64,000 nt of DNA from the NCBI RefSeq assembly GCF_905171765.1, contig NC_053390.1:331792294-331856293 (forward strand), given 5' to 3'. This DNA is from Bufo bufo. Lineage: Eukaryota; Chordata; Amphibia; Anura; Bufonidae. The notes beneath the pieces are model-generated. The model was not told the origin of the DNA. It made no database searches and saw only the letters and a program-made list of their open reading frames with translations. Made by a program: the position numbers and the translations under genes. The stretch's first letter is position 1; each line of letters begins with the position of its first letter. This document shows positions 23,062 through 34,639 of the stretch, piece by piece.

Positions 23062-23503
23062 GGCCTCATGCAACCGACCGTTGTGTGCATCCGCGTCCGT
23101 TCCGCCATTTTTCACAGTTTAGCGGAGGTCCCATTCATTTGTATGGAGCTGTGAAAAAAAAATGATAGTCCTCCGTTTTTTCTCCGCGTCCGTGATTCCA
23201 GTCCGTCAAAAAAAATAACCTGTCCTATTCTTGTCAGTGGAAAACGGAGGATGGACCCATTCAAGTCAATGGGTCCGTCAAAAAAAACGGATGCACAACT
23301 GGTATGTCATCCGTGTCCGTGTCCGTTTTTTTCTACAAGGCCTTGGTGCAATAAAATTACACTTTTCATTAACCTTCCTTTTTTCCCCCCGGTCAGACAA
23401 AAAAAAAGGAAGGCACAAGGAAACACAACTGAAGCAAAATCGGACACGGACCACTGAAGCCAAATCACTGACAGTGAAAAAACACTGTCGTGTGCATGAG
23501 GCC
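23062..23503. mobile_element. Harbinger-type MITE, 442 bp
   Basis: Inverted termini GGCCTCATGCA and TGCATGAGGCC are flanked by TAA at 23059-23061 and 23504-23506. The low BEL LTR has the corresponding unoccupied site (CTCTCTGAGAGG near 2663). A 3-bp TAA/TTA target is typical of PIF/Harbinger. There is no coding capacity; the open frames on both strands come from the inverted structure. Confidence 0.85.
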
Positions 23504-23678
23504 TAAGAGGTATATCTGAGGTTAACCAATAGTTGACTTGCTCTACTTGGTTTTCAATTTTCTCTATACAATTGCTTATGATCTGGTATGAGCAGTTCGC
23601 ATTTGTATGCAATTTGTTTGGATTGTATGATTGTATGGCTCAGTAGTTCATTTGTATGGTTTGTTTGTATGGTGGAAC

Positions 23679-23681
<3 letters not shown>

Positions 23682-23718
<37 letters not shown>
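23682..23718. repeat. (TA)n microsatellite
   Basis: About 18 TA dinucleotides lie within the BEL 5' LTR; absent from the other LTR. Confidence 0.95.
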
Positions 23719-23724
<6 letters not shown>

Positions 23725-24589
23725 TAAATATACATATAACCAGTTCAGTATACAGTTAAAATTACAATATTAACATTAGGAACATTATATAACTGTTTTA
23801 AATACCTATTTTGGCCTCTTGCTTCCATAAAACACAGCTCTTAGTGGGGTGTGTGTCTGTTCAACTCCTCTCTCTGGTGAATAATGATTCCAGCAGCTCC
23901 TGCTAGGGGAATTTCCCACACAAGCTGTGTGTGAGGCTGGCTGTAATTGGTCAAAACTCCTGCTGTGTGTGAGGCTGGCTGTGATTGGTCAAGACTCCTG
24001 CCCAGCAACAACAGTTTAACTCTATGCATTCTGTTGTTTCTGCTGTGTCATTGAGCTTACCTTACATTACATAATGAATCTTAAAGGCATACTATATTTT
24101 CTGCTTCTGTGAACACAAAATATAACAGTTATATGATATTCAAACTTGAAGTCACTCTAAATAACTCTGCTTTTGTCTTTAACACACAAACATAGGAACT
24201 GCATTAAGGTTATTGTCAGTTCTAGCTGTATAAACACACAAGCTATATTAGCAACCTAGGACAGGTCTTAGCTGGCCAGCTACAGGCTTTACATACAACA
24301 GATAACTGCACCGCTGAGCGCCAAATATATTTTTTCTTTTTCAGCCAATACACGCCAAAAAATGCTTTACAACAGATAACTGCACCGCTGAGCGGCAAAT
24401 ATATATTTTTCTTTTTCCGCTAATACACGCCACAAAAGGCTTTACAACAGATAACTGCACCGCTGAGCGGCAAATATATTACATTTTTGCCACTCATACA
24501 TGACAAAAAGGGCTGATACAAAAAACAGCTAATAAGCCCCTTTCCCCACTGATACAAGCCAAAAAATGCTTTAGAACATATAACTGCAC

Positions 24590-25219
24590 CGCACAAGGGC
24601 AAATAAGACATATAAATATTTCCCTGTAATAACCCCTGTAAATGGCTGTATCAAACAGCACTTGCACCCTAATTAGAACGTTTGCTGGAATTACAGAGCT
24701 GTATAATAGCATTGGCAATTTGGGTGCCCAGTCAGTGCTGCAAGGTTAAATAGGATTGTTCCTATTACCCAGGCTGTAACCTCCCCTACTGAACCCTTTT
24801 CAACATAAAAGCTGTGGAATGCTTCCTCCCTATCCTTTCCCTACACCTTGAATAATCCTTCCCTGCACTTGTAAATAGTTTTTTTTTAGCAAAATGACGT
24901 TTTTCATAACACTGTTCCTAGCGCCTGCAGGCGTCTCTCCCAGCACAAAATACACTGGTAAATGGCAGAATCTAAGATGGCTGCCGCTATTTATAGGGCT
25001 GTGACATCAAAGGGCTGGCTGCTGATTGGCTGCATGCATGGCATTATGGGTGATCCCGCCTTTCCAGTGTTCCTTTATCCATGTCTTCGCATGTGCAGCA
25101 GCCATTTTAGGAAAAAATATGATTCGTTACCACGAAGCGTGAGGAAATTCAGCTTCGGTGAATTTTTCCTGAAAATCGGAACGAATTCCACTTCATCAGC
25201 TTCGATTCGCTCACCTCTA
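24590..25219. mobile_element. hAT-type MITE, right end
   Basis: Non-coding sequence ends with ATTCGCTCACCTCTA, a terminus of hAT type (inverted it reads TAGAGGTGAGCGAAT). The other terminus is not visible; leftward the sequence merges with the tandem units of the BEL LTR. Confidence 0.5.
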
Positions 25220-25648
25220 ATCACTGTAGTCGAACTAACCCACAGAGTAAAGGTACAGTAAAATGTAATTTTTACTACAGTATATAATGAATGCAGTAAA
25301 AGGATAATCCACAAAACATTGTCAGATTATTCCAAGTTCCACCCCATTTAGAATTTCTTTCTAGCTTCCCACTACATTGTATGGAACAGTAAATAGTACT
25401 ATTAGAAAGTCCAACTTGTCGCTCAAAAGACAAGCTCTCATAAGGCTATGTGAACAAAACAATAAAAAGTTATGGTTGTCGGAAGCCAAGGAGTAAAAAA
25501 CGAAAATGCTAAAGCAGGAAATAGCTGTCAGGAAGGGGTTAAACAAAGAAACAAGGGGCAAAAATATTTTTGAAGCCCCTCTGCCACTTTTTTCAACACA
25601 TGCTGTGACGTGACATTTTCTAGGGAATGCATGATGAATACGTAAGAT
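25220..25648. other. No feature recognised
   Basis: AT-rich sequence between two mobile elements with no coding signal, repeats or motifs that I can support. Confidence 0.5.
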
Positions 25649-25854
25649 ATACTATCTAGTGATGATCGAGCATGCTCGGCTCAAACATCGCAATGCTCGG
25701 CACATCGCGGTGTTCGGCCGAATACCGCGTGTGCTCAAGCGCCATGCTCGAGTCTCCTCCCCACACGTTTGTTGGCTGCTACGCAGCCAATAAACGTGCA
25801 GGTGAGTACTGCCACTCACTGTAATGCCGTAGCCATGTTGGTTACTGTCATTAC

Positions 25855-25900
25855 AGTGATTGGCTGGCCAGAACGTGTCATCAAGTGCTATAAAGCACCC
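25855..25900 (+). promoter_or_regulatory. Promoter of hAT copy 2
   Basis: TATAAAG lies at 25889-25895 with an inverted CCAAT (GATTGGCTGGCC) about 30 bp upstream, the same arrangement as in copies 1 and 3. Confidence 0.6.
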
Positions 25901-26039
25901 AATGACACGTGGTTTGGCCAGTCTTAGTCAGGGAGAGCTGTGCTGTAGAAGGGACAGATATTGTAGGGAATTGAATTGAATTTTTTTGTTAGGCAGGGTT
26001 TGTGTTATAGACCCAAAAGTCCTTTTAAGGACTATTGTT

Positions 26040-26760
26040 GTATCTGGCAGCAATATATATTTTTAGCGCAACCTGCGCTAAATAGCTTGCAATTGTTTGG
26101 CCACTTGGACATTTTCTGTGCTTCATCTCCTATGTAACGTGTGCGCAGCCTAAAAATATATTTTTCTGTAGATGGTGTCTGCTGTGGACAGTTACATTAC
26201 CTGCGCTAAATCTACTGTATAACGTTTGTGCATCCTAAAAATATCTTTGACATCCAGTGTACTTTTTCCATTGACGCTGCGGACAGCGACATTATATGCG
26301 CTACATCTCCTGTTTAACGTGTGCGCATACTAAAAATATCTGTGACATCCAGTGTAGTTTTTTTTCGATAGACAGTGTCCACTGAGGACAGGTACATTAA
26401 CTGCGCTACATCTCCTGTATAACGTTTGTGCTTCCTAAATATCAGTGACATTCAGCCTAATTTTTTTGCTGCTGGTGGCAGCGACATTTCCTACGCTACA
26501 TCTCCTGTATAACATTTGCGCATTATAAATATCAGTGATATTTCCTGTAATTTTTTTATTAGCCGCTGGTGACTGCGACATTACCTGCGCTACATCTCCT
26601 GCATAACGTTTGCGCATCCTAAATATCATTGACATTCAGTCTAATTTTTTCGCTGCTGGTGGCAGCGACATTACCTGCACTACATCTCCTGTATAACATT
26701 TGCACATCCTAAATATTAGTGACATTCAGTTTAATTTATTTGCGCATACACTTACAAAAC
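26040..26760 (+). repeat. Tandem array, about 7 units of 90-115 bp
   Basis: Units share CTGCGCTACATCTCCTGTAT, AACGTTTGCGCATCCTAAA, TATCAGTGACATTCAG and GCTGGTGGCAGCGACATTAC. The array lies directly upstream of the transposase start. Confidence 0.9.
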
Positions 26761-26809
26761 CTGCGCTACTGTACGTGCGACATACTTGCAATCATATATA
26801 CCATTTTAT

Positions 26810-29693
26810 ATGCAGAAGGCGAGCAGTAAGGGACGGGGAAGTGGCCTTGCTGAAGATGGTGCATGCAGAGGCCGTGGCCCTGGTCGCGGGTAAACCGTGC
26901 CTGCTGCCAGAGCATAAGAAACACACTCATCCATGATACCTAGCTTTATGTCCAAGTTTGCAGGGTGGCGCAGGACACTACTCTCGAAGTCACACCAGTG
27001 CGACCAGGTGGTCGGTTGGATTGCAGCAGATAATGCTTCCAGTCGGTTAAGCACCACCCTGTCTTCCACAAAGTCCAGTCTCACTGTCTGGTCAACAGAA
27101 TCCTCACCCTGATCCTCCTTCCTCCCACTATGGAAAGTCTTGGCAAAGAAGTGATCCCACACTCGGATATTCCGAGGAGCTCTTTTCATCGACATTCCTT
27201 GATTTGGACTTCTTACCAAGCCCGCTTGAAGAGGGACATGAGGAAATCGTGTGCACTGATAACCAAACTCTTGAGCATCCACAGTCACAAGAAGAGGACG
27301 GTGGGGAACGATAATTAGTGTTTCACGAGGTGGATGATGATGATGAGACACAGTTGCCAATAGTGTCTCAAGAGTTTGATGATGAAGATGAGACACAGTT
27401 GTCAATAAGTGAGGTTGTTAATAGATCAACAAGTCAGGAAGATGACCAGAGTGAGGAAGTGGAAGAGGAGGTGGTGGACGATTAAATCAGTGACCCAACC
27501 TGGGATGGTCACAAGCCGAGCGAGGACAGCAGTACAGAAAGGGAGGGATCCGCAGCACTGCAACAGGCTGGAAGAGGCAGTGGGGTAGCAAAAGGGAGAA
27601 GGCAGGCCACACCAAACAGGTCCGCAACTGTTCCCTGGAGCACCCCCTTGCGGCAATCTCCCTTGCCAAGGGGTAGGTGTTCGGCAGTCTGGCGCTTTAT
27701 TGAGGAAAGTGCGGGTGATAAAAGAATTGTCATTTGCAACCTGTGCTGTACCAAAATGAGCAGGGGAGTGAACACTAGCAACCTCACCACCACCAGCATG
27801 ATCCACCACAATGCATCAAAGCACCCTAATAGGTGGGCCGAACACCTGGGTCCACAATCAGTGTCTGCGGGTCACACCACTGCCTCCTCTTCCCCTGTGT
27901 TACGTGCTGGCCAATCCCCTGTCCAAGACGCAGGCCCGGATGCCTCCCGCCCTGCACCTGGTCCTTCGCAAGCACCATCAGCTAGCACATCCACTTCTGC
28001 GTCCCAGCGCAGTGTACAGATGTCCATACCGCAGGCCTTTGAACGAAAGCGCAAATACCCAGCCACCCACCCACAGGCCATAGCACTAAATGCACACCTT
28101 TCCAAATTGCTGGCCCTGATAATTTAGGCTTGTGGATACTGTGGCTTTCCGCAGCTTGATGGCAAGCAGCCTTTTGGTGTCCACCTCCAGAGTGGAATGG
28201 AGGCTGAACGGAGGCAAACTGATGCATTCTGAACGGATCCTTATCCAATTAAGAATGCATTGGGGCTAAACTGATCCGGTTTGGGCTGCTTGTGAGAGCC
28301 CTAAAACGCATCTCACAAGCGGACCCAGAAACGCCAGTGTGAAAGTAGCCTTAGTGGTTCAGCAGTTTCTCAAAACCTACCCCAATTTGCCTGAGTTACT
28401 TGTGTGACCATTTCCGAAAGTCCTCTACAGCTGCCGCCAGTCTGGCAACGCTGCAGCAGTGCTTGCTTTTACCAGCTCACTGACTGTTGTGCGATGCGAG
28501 CACGTGCTGGAACTCCACGTTACACATGTTGGCCAGGCTTTGTGAGCAGCAGAGGGCAGTAGTGGAATACCATCTGCAACATGGGTGTCGCCTTTACAGT
28601 CAGGTTCCGCTCTTCACAAGCAATGAGTAGGCATGGATGCATGACCCCAAGGTTTTATGCAACTTTGAGGAATCAACACAGATTGTGAGCGGCGATGCCA
28701 CTATTATCAGCGTAACCATCCCACTTCTGTGTCTACTGAAACGCTCGCTGCTCACAATGAAGGCGGACGCTTTGCATGTGGAAGAGGTAGAAATGTGGGA
28801 AGACAGTACACAGGGTGATAGCCAGACCACCCTCGGTTCGTCTTCTCAGTGCAAATTGGATGATGAGGAGGAACAGGAGATGGTTGCCTCCACTACAGAG
28901 GGTAGTACCCAAGGCAGGTTTATTCAATCTGTTCAGCGTGGATGGGCCAAAGAGGAGGAAGAGGATGAGGAGATTGAGAGTCATCTTCCTGATGAGGACA
29001 GCGAAGTCTTGTCTGTTGGACTCTTTTTATGTTATGCTGCCTTTCCCGTGACCCTTGCGTTATACGCATTTTGGCCAACACCGATTAATGATTGTTCACC
29101 CTTCTCGACCCCCGCTACAAAAAGAACTTCTCATCTCTGATTCCTGTGGTGGAGAGGACTAGCAAAATGGTGCAATACCAGAAGGTCCTTGTGGAAAAAT
29201 TGCTCCAAAAATTTACAGCTGACAATGCTGGCAGCAGAGTACGTAGTTCCTTGGGCAACCGAGGAGGGGAGACAAGGGGAACACACAGCAGGTCCAACAG
29301 AGGCAAGTCAACACTCTCCAAGGCCTGGGACAGTTTCATAAAAAAAAAACGCCAGCAACCTCACCCTGATGCGCGGCCTAGTGTCACAAGGAGAGAAACG
29401 TTTTGGAAGATGGTAGCAGACCGTGTCAGCGTCCTCAATTATCCCTCTGTGCCTTACAATTATTGGTGTCCAAGCTGGACAAGTGGCACGAACTGGTGCT
29501 CTACGCCTTGGAAGTGCTGGCCTGCCCTTCCGACAGCGTTTTGTCAGAGCGGGTATTTAGTGTTGCTGGGGGCATAATAACTGATAAGCGCATCCGCCTG
29601 TCAACTGAAAATTCTGACAGGTTGACTCTTATAAAAATGAACAAGGCCTGGATTGCCCCTGACTTCTCTACCCCATCAGAGGAAAGCAGCTGA
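26810..29693 (+). pseudogene. hAT transposase with BED finger, second family, broken
   Basis: The ATG at 26810 opens MQKASSKGRGSG and GACRGRGPGRG, like the Arg/Gly-rich start in copy 1, but stops follow quickly. From 27648 a long frame carries the BED finger: AVWRFIEESAGDKRIVICNL, with C-x2-C and H-x4-H (HHNASKH), then a Ser/Pro linker and ERKRKYPATHP. A MITE-like repeat interrupts near 28125-28355. Later pieces give an acidic region (28637-29140) and the C-terminal dimerisation domain: LYALEVLACPSDSVLSERVF, then SVAGGIITDKRIRLSTENSD, ending at 29693. The DDE core is badly damaged. The BED finger would bind the arrays or termini. Confidence 0.85.
28125..28355. repeat. MITE-like repeat inside hAT copy 2 transposase
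   Basis: Sequence with AAACTGATGCATTCTGAACG, GAATGCATTGGGGC and the end CCAGTGTGAAAGTAGCCTTA interrupts the transposase frame just after LSKLLALI. Coding similarity to copy 1 stops on one side and resumes on the other. The exact ends are not resolved. Confidence 0.55.
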
Positions 29694-29849
29694 ACATAAA
29701 GGCACTTTAAATGTGGCTTTTATGGTGTATTGAATACACTGTATTCCCATGCACCCCTTCCACCACTAAAAAGGGTATATGGTTCAATCTTCCTTTTCTC
29801 ATCCTCCTACTCCTCATCCATCATATCAACATTCTTATTAGACTGCCCT

Positions 29850-30300
29850 TGCTCCTAATGTTTTAGAGGGTCAGCTCAGCAGCAGGCCCTCAACCATAAT
29901 TTTTTCGATGGTCAGCTCAGCAGCAGGCCCTCAACCATAATTTTTTCGATGGTCAGCTCAGCAGCAGGCCCTCAAACATAATTTTTTCGATGGTCAACTC
30001 TGCAGCAGGCACTTGCCCCTAATGTTTTAGATGGTCAGCTCAGCAGCGGGCCCTCGCCCATAATGTTTTAGATGGTCAGATCAGCAGCAGGGACTCGGCC
30101 CTAATGTTTTAGAGAGTCAGCTCAGCAGCAGACCCTCACCCCTAATGTTTTAGATGGTGAGCTCAGCAGCAGAACCTCAACCCTAATATTTTAGATGGTA
30201 GGATCAGCAGCAGGCCCTCGCCCCTAATGTTTTAAAGGGTCACCAGCAGGCCCTTGCTCCTAATGTTTTTGAGGGTCACCAGCAGGCCATCAATTATAAT
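29850..30300 (+). repeat. 41-bp tandem array, about 10 units
   Basis: Units of CTCAGCAGCAGGCCCTCAAC plus CATAATTTTTTCGATGGTCAG, or with CTAATGTTTTAGATGG. The spacing between successive CTCAGCAGC words is 41 bp. It lies 3' of the transposase, like the second array of copy 1. Confidence 0.9.
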
Positions 30301-30867
30301 TTTTCAAGGGTGTGTATGATGCCCTCCTTTATGTGTAATAAAGGGTGGTGGTTGGAGTGCTGGTTCCTTGTAATTTTTTGCAGCCCTTTCACTAAGTGCA
30401 TCGGCTTTATGAGTGTAGGAGTCCCACTGCCTGAACAATTGTACCACAATGTGAATGAGGCCCTTCTTTATGTGATATATAGGTTGTATCGGAGTGCCTC
30501 TTCCTTGTAATTTTTGGCACTTTATATACAAGTAAATATACAGGAAATAATGTTTCCTAACAATATTCCTCTAAAATCGATTTTATCTTCAGTTTTGTGC
30601 GTATTATTGTCAGTCTGTAAAATTGGCATACTACTCGTTCCCAGCAGCGACCTGGGAGTCCAAGATGCATCCAGACATCCTCCCCATGCTGTTCCTGAAC
30701 CATTTCAGTTGTGTTTCCATCAATTTCTGACCTTTTCATGTGAACCTCCACTCTTCAGAGCAGGGGGTGCCTGGTTTAATGCTCAGGTTCTCCTATTGAC
30801 TTCCATTGTGAGCATCCCGAGGTGTTCTACTCGAGCACCCGAGCACTTTGGTGCTCGATTAACACTA
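30301..30867 (+). repeat. Right end of hAT copy 2
   Basis: Contains two diverged TTGTAATTTTTGGCACT/GCAGCCC units, then sequence found again inverted at 50416-50515, then GCTCGATTAACACTA. Confidence 0.75.
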
Positions 30868-30875
30868 ATACTATC

Positions 30876-31865
30876 CTAAACTTGCCAGTTTTAATAAAAC
30901 TAACATTTCAACACTACAGTTTACACATGTTTATTGTGTGTCTTACATGTACTTTATTGGCTTTGCGAGAAAATAATAATCTTCATACAAAATACAATAT
31001 TCAGTTTAGAGAACTCTTATTGATAGCTTTTGGGAACCACCAACTGTAATAAATCTGTGAGGTAACTTTTGTGATGTGTGATGTTCACATATTTTTGAGG
31101 CTGTTACAGTACGGCTACACATTCAGATTTCCTGATGCAGTTTTGGAAGCCAAAATCAGAAGATGACCATAAAAGGAAGGAAAATATTAAGGACAGATAT
31201 GACTTCTCTTTTTTGAATTCACTCCTTTTTTGGCTTTCAAAACTAAATCAGGAAACCTGAAGGTGTGGCTGTGCCCTTAGGGTAGGTTCACACAGAGTTT
31301 TTTTGGAGGAGTTTGTATAAAATGTAGAAATATAAAGGAAAGACTTCTAAAAAGCATATTGCTTTGCTCAGAAACCAATTATCTCCTCTTAGTGAGAATG
31401 TGGTGAAAAAGTTAATACCTTACTCAAATTTGAAAAGTAAATGGGGGTCATTTATGAAGACCAGCATTTTGGACAACATTCTTAATAACCCTTTGCGCTG
31501 GCGGTGGATCCTCCGAAATTTGAGGAGCTGGGCTCTACATAACTTTGGCACATCCACAGCTGGTCTAAATATAAGTCAGCTTCCTTGCTGGCTTAAATTT
31601 GGACAATTTTCTATGCCTAAAACAGGCGTAGGAAATTATAAATGAAATGGGTCTGCTGGCCCGTCCCTTTTACTGCCCACACTACGCCTGCTTTTTTAGA
31701 CCTTAGTAAATTACCCCAAATATGTCTTTTAAAAAAACTTGCTATAATTTTATAGTGAGTCTTGCCTATATTTTGGGGATTTCAGCTTAAAGCGAATTTA
31801 TCACCTACATTTTTTACTCATGAAATCAGACATTATTAAGTATTATTCGCCCCCCATCTGTATAT
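30876..31865. repeat. Non-coding stretch with one small MITE
   Basis: A small inverted-repeat element lies at about 31107-31275: arms ACGGCTACACATTCAGATTT and its inverted partner near 31240-31272, about 45 bp each. A second GGGGGTCATTTATGAAGACC-type repeat covers 31440-31720. Otherwise no feature. Confidence 0.5.
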
Positions 31866-31872
31866 ATGTATA

Positions 31873-32626
31873 CAGGCCTTTTTTTCTGGCGGAACGCCCC
31901 GGAACAGCGTTCTGCCACCTATTTTCTGCCGACTCGCCCCGCCCCCTTTAGTTACTGGGCCCAGCCGGCCCGCTGCTTAGGCTGCTTACTTACAGTTTAC
32001 ATGATTACTCAGTCCCTGCAGCCTCCGGCACCTCCGGCTCTCCACTGGCTCAGGCCCGCCCAGCTCCCGCCCACCACTGACAGCGGCGGAGAGAGTGAGA
32101 GAGGAGACGCCGATTCTGTGGCCCCAAACCCCGCCCCCAGGCCGACTCCATTGCTGTCTGCGGCCCCAGACCCGGGACCCCCCTGCCTCCGACTCCACTG
32201 ACAGGCCCGCCCAGCAGGCAGGACGGCTGCTGGAGGCACGGGCGGCAGTTTAGTGTCGTGGGTGTCGGCACGAGCAGGAGTCAGGAGGCAGAGCGGCACC
32301 AGGCAGGAAAAGGAAACAAAAGGAAAAAGGTAATTTTTCATTTATTTCATTTTTAAATTTAAAAAGATTGAATCGGCCAATTAGGGGAACAGGAACAGGG
32401 AAGGAAGGGGCCAGGCCAGGTTGCGCTGCCCATGTGTGGACTAGGGCGGCGGCGGCAGCCGCGGGCACTGTCTGCCTGGCTGTCACGACCGTCACTGGCA
32501 ATTTTACTTGCATCCCTGTTCTCTAAAAGGGCGGTTTTAGGGGGCGGTCCTAGGGGTGGGTAGGGGCGTGGCCAGGGGAGGGGGGGTGAGTTCCACCACC
32601 TTTTCTCTGAGAAAAAAAACCCTGTA
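31873..32626. mobile_element. Putative GC-rich DNA element with ACAGG(G/C) inverted ends
   Basis: The left end ACAGGCCTTTTTTTCTGGCG and the right end (inverted ACAGGGTTTTTTTTCTCAG) pair, and both abut TATA-rich sequence. The interior is GC-rich, giving several open frames with Pro/Gly/Arg-rich translations that I do not regard as genes. Confidence 0.45.
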
Positions 32627-32814
32627 TATATATATATATATATATATACTGTATATACTTAACAGCATATCAGTATTCTTTGTTGATTCAGAATCCAATA
32701 AACTGCCTGATGGTAAACTTGACTATATATTATAATGGCAAAGAGACCTTCAATTTTAGTGGTCTTTAGATAAGTAAGTCAGTGAAAACTGATATCGAAG
32801 TAGTAAGCAACTGT

Positions 32815-33760
32815 TATCTTCTTTGAAGTTACTACACCTGGCATATTTAACACCTACTAGATTGAATAGAATATTTCCTTATTCTAATCCAAATTGCTTT
32901 AGAGGATGTGGGGAAAGAGGTTCCCTATGCCACATGTGGTGGAAATGTGAATTGGTAAAAAAATTTAAAATAAAATGGGATGGAGTGAGTGATTTAATTT
33001 ATAAATAGTAGGTGTGAAGATTAGAATTTTTTTCAAATTTATTATTTTGAGATAAAGTGGATTTAGTTACAAACAATGCAAGTAAGTCAATATCGCATAT
33101 ATTAAGAGCGGAAAGAATACTGATCTATTAATTGATAAATAGGTAGTAAACTTAGTAATGTGGGGAGAAGATTGATGCACAAAGATTTGATAAATCATGA
33201 ATACTTTTGATTTGATCTTTAAAGAGGTTGTCCGGGTTCAGGCAGCCCCCGTGACTTGAGCTAAATTGCGCAGGGTAAAGGCATTTTCTGGAGTTCCGGT
33301 GACGTATTGGGCTCTCCATGGGGCTGCCAGGCAGAGGCTTCCGCCCAGCAGTGAGCCCGGTGACGTCACCGGCACTGATGGGCAGGCTTTAGCACTGTCC
33401 TAGCCTGTAAAACTGCTAGGGCAGCGCTAAAGCCCGCCCATCAGAGCCGGTGACATCACCGAACAAACTGCTGGGCGGACGCCTCCACCCGGCAGTGTGT
33501 TATTGTAAATAAAATCCAGCGCAGGGCTAAATCCATGCTCCGATGCTAACATCAGGGGGGCTGCCTGGGTGAAATTAATGGTATGGGTACAACCCCTTTA
33601 ACACACAGATAAATAATATAGAGAATTATGATAACATTTAAGGTGGTTTTATGTTTTTTTTCTTCTCCTTTTATTTTATTTTGTTTATGACATACTTTAG
33701 ATGTTATGTTCTTTGCTGAAAATCAATAGAATGAATAAATAAAATTTGAAAGTAAAAAAT
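32815..33760 (+). pseudogene. L1-type LINE ORF2, 3' end, split by a MITE
   Basis: The frame at 32823-33008 reads YLTPTRLNRIFP, then CFRGCGERGSLCHMWWKCEL, the CCHC-like C-terminal finger of L1/Tx1 ORF2. Degraded sequence follows to 33222 and resumes at 33598, ending near 33760 in AATAAATAAAA. The MITE 33223-33597 lies inside it. Only the last few hundred bases of the LINE are present, as in typical 5' truncation. Confidence 0.75.
33223..33597. mobile_element. TTAA-flanked MITE, 375 bp
   Basis: Inverted ends AGAGGTTGT and ACAACCCCT are flanked by TTAA at 33219-33222 and 33598-33601. The interior is GC-rich with internal inverted segments around GGTGACGTCACC. There is no coding capacity. Confidence 0.8.
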
Positions 33761-34560
33761 ATGTTTAACATCCTCTTTAAGATTATGTTGGCTTCAGTGT
33801 ATAGGACGGTGTGCCTAGAAATGTTTCCAGATTTTGGGCTGTATTTATATGCATCTATGACTTACCTTATCTAAGTTACCTTTATGTATCTGAAAAGCAG
33901 AATGGGATGGGTTGGAGCAGGAGGTAGAATTGTGGGGTTTATTTTGCTTTATTGCTATGTTTTAAAATTGAAATATAAAATTAAAAATAACAGTATTTAG
34001 ATTATCTGGAATATTAATTTTGAGCAGCAATCGGTTTTAGTACAGTACAGTCCAGTCCCCTTTGTACTATGTTCTTAAAAAGCATTCTACTGTACGTTTC
34101 TACCTACCCCACAGCTATGTGGGGAAGGCTCTGTTAATTAGCCTGCCAAGGCTTGAAACTGCAATTATTTCAGGTCAGTGAGTAAGTAGTCTATGTCTTG
34201 CTGAGTTGTTTTAGATTAGCTTACATATATCTCTCAACTTTCCAGGTCAATACAAGTAATCTTGGTGTCAGTGGGAATCTCACCAGGTTATCAAAAGTAT
34301 AGACAAGGACATTTTATGTCAAGTCCATTCAGGGTCTGTTTATTCTACTTCAACTATCCCATTGAGCCTTGGATTTCAGATGCCTCTATTTGCAGAGTCT
34401 GTAGTGATCCATTCTGAAGGTGATAAATGACTTTGGGGACAGTAATGACTTTACGAAGAGAATTCAAGACAATTTTTGTGAAGTAAACATTGTTCTTTTA
34501 TCATAGCATAGTTACAATATTGGTGACTTAGGGTTAAGTTGCAATTACATGGCCTGAGAA
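33761..34560. other. No feature recognised
   Basis: AT-rich sequence without protein-like frames, arrays or element termini that I can support. Confidence 0.5.
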
Positions 34561-34639
34561 TCAAGCAGATTATCGGGAATGTGAATTTAGATTCTGATCT
34601 GCGGTGTGTATAAATTTGCAGTCTGATCAGGGGTGTGTA

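Larger units (their letters stand above)
2650..24589 (-). mobile_element. BEL/Pao LTR retrotransposon, decayed and split by nested insertions
   Basis: Order on the minus strand: LTR (about 24589-22850), leader, gag with DUF1759-like region and zinc knuckles, protease with DAQSD, end of RT with VDD, A17-like and RNase H region, integrase, DUF5641 domain, LTR (5279-2650). This order and the DUF1759/DUF5641 pair are diagnostic of BEL/Pao. Insertions: solo LTR 3153-4722, repeat 7857-8045, duplicated pol piece and other DNA 8046-9690, hAT 9868-19694, MITE 23062-23503. Most of the RT palm before VDD is missing. The LTR pairing is shown by long shared blocks at 2650-3150 / 23042-24050 and 4723-5279 / 24050-24589. 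Confidence 0.8.
22850..24589 (-). repeat. BEL/Pao 5' LTR, interrupted
   Basis: It shares long blocks with the low LTR (for example GAGGTATATCTGAGG, CAATTGCTTATGATCTGG, CATTGAGCTTACCTTACATT). It holds a Harbinger MITE at 23062-23503, a (TA)n run at 23682-23717 and about 70-bp tandem units at 24298-24589. The inner boundary near 22850 is approximate. The outer boundary near 24589 is unclear because the similarity passes into MITE sequence. Confidence 0.65.
25657..30867 (+). mobile_element. hAT transposon, second family, complete 5.2 kb (hAT copy 2)
   Basis: Termini TAGTGATGATCGAGCA and (inverted) TAGTGTTAATCGAGCA are flanked by a perfect 8-bp duplication ATACTATC (25649-25656 and 30868-30875). 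Inside: palindromic subterminal sequence rich in GCTCGG, TATA promoter, tandem array 26040-26760, transposase 26810-29693, 41-bp array 29850-30300, right terminus. A MITE-like repeat sits at about 28125-28355. The plan matches hAT copy 1 although termini and arrays differ. Confidence 0.92.

Noticed and set aside
26806..27405. 199-aa minus-strand ORF
   Set aside because: It is antisense to the decayed N-terminal part of the hAT transposase and has no recognisable features.
31986..32513. Overlapping Pro/Gly/Arg-rich ORFs at a GC-rich patch, possible CpG-island exon
   Set aside because: Frames are open on both strands because of base composition; the patch lies between inverted ends of a putative DNA element.
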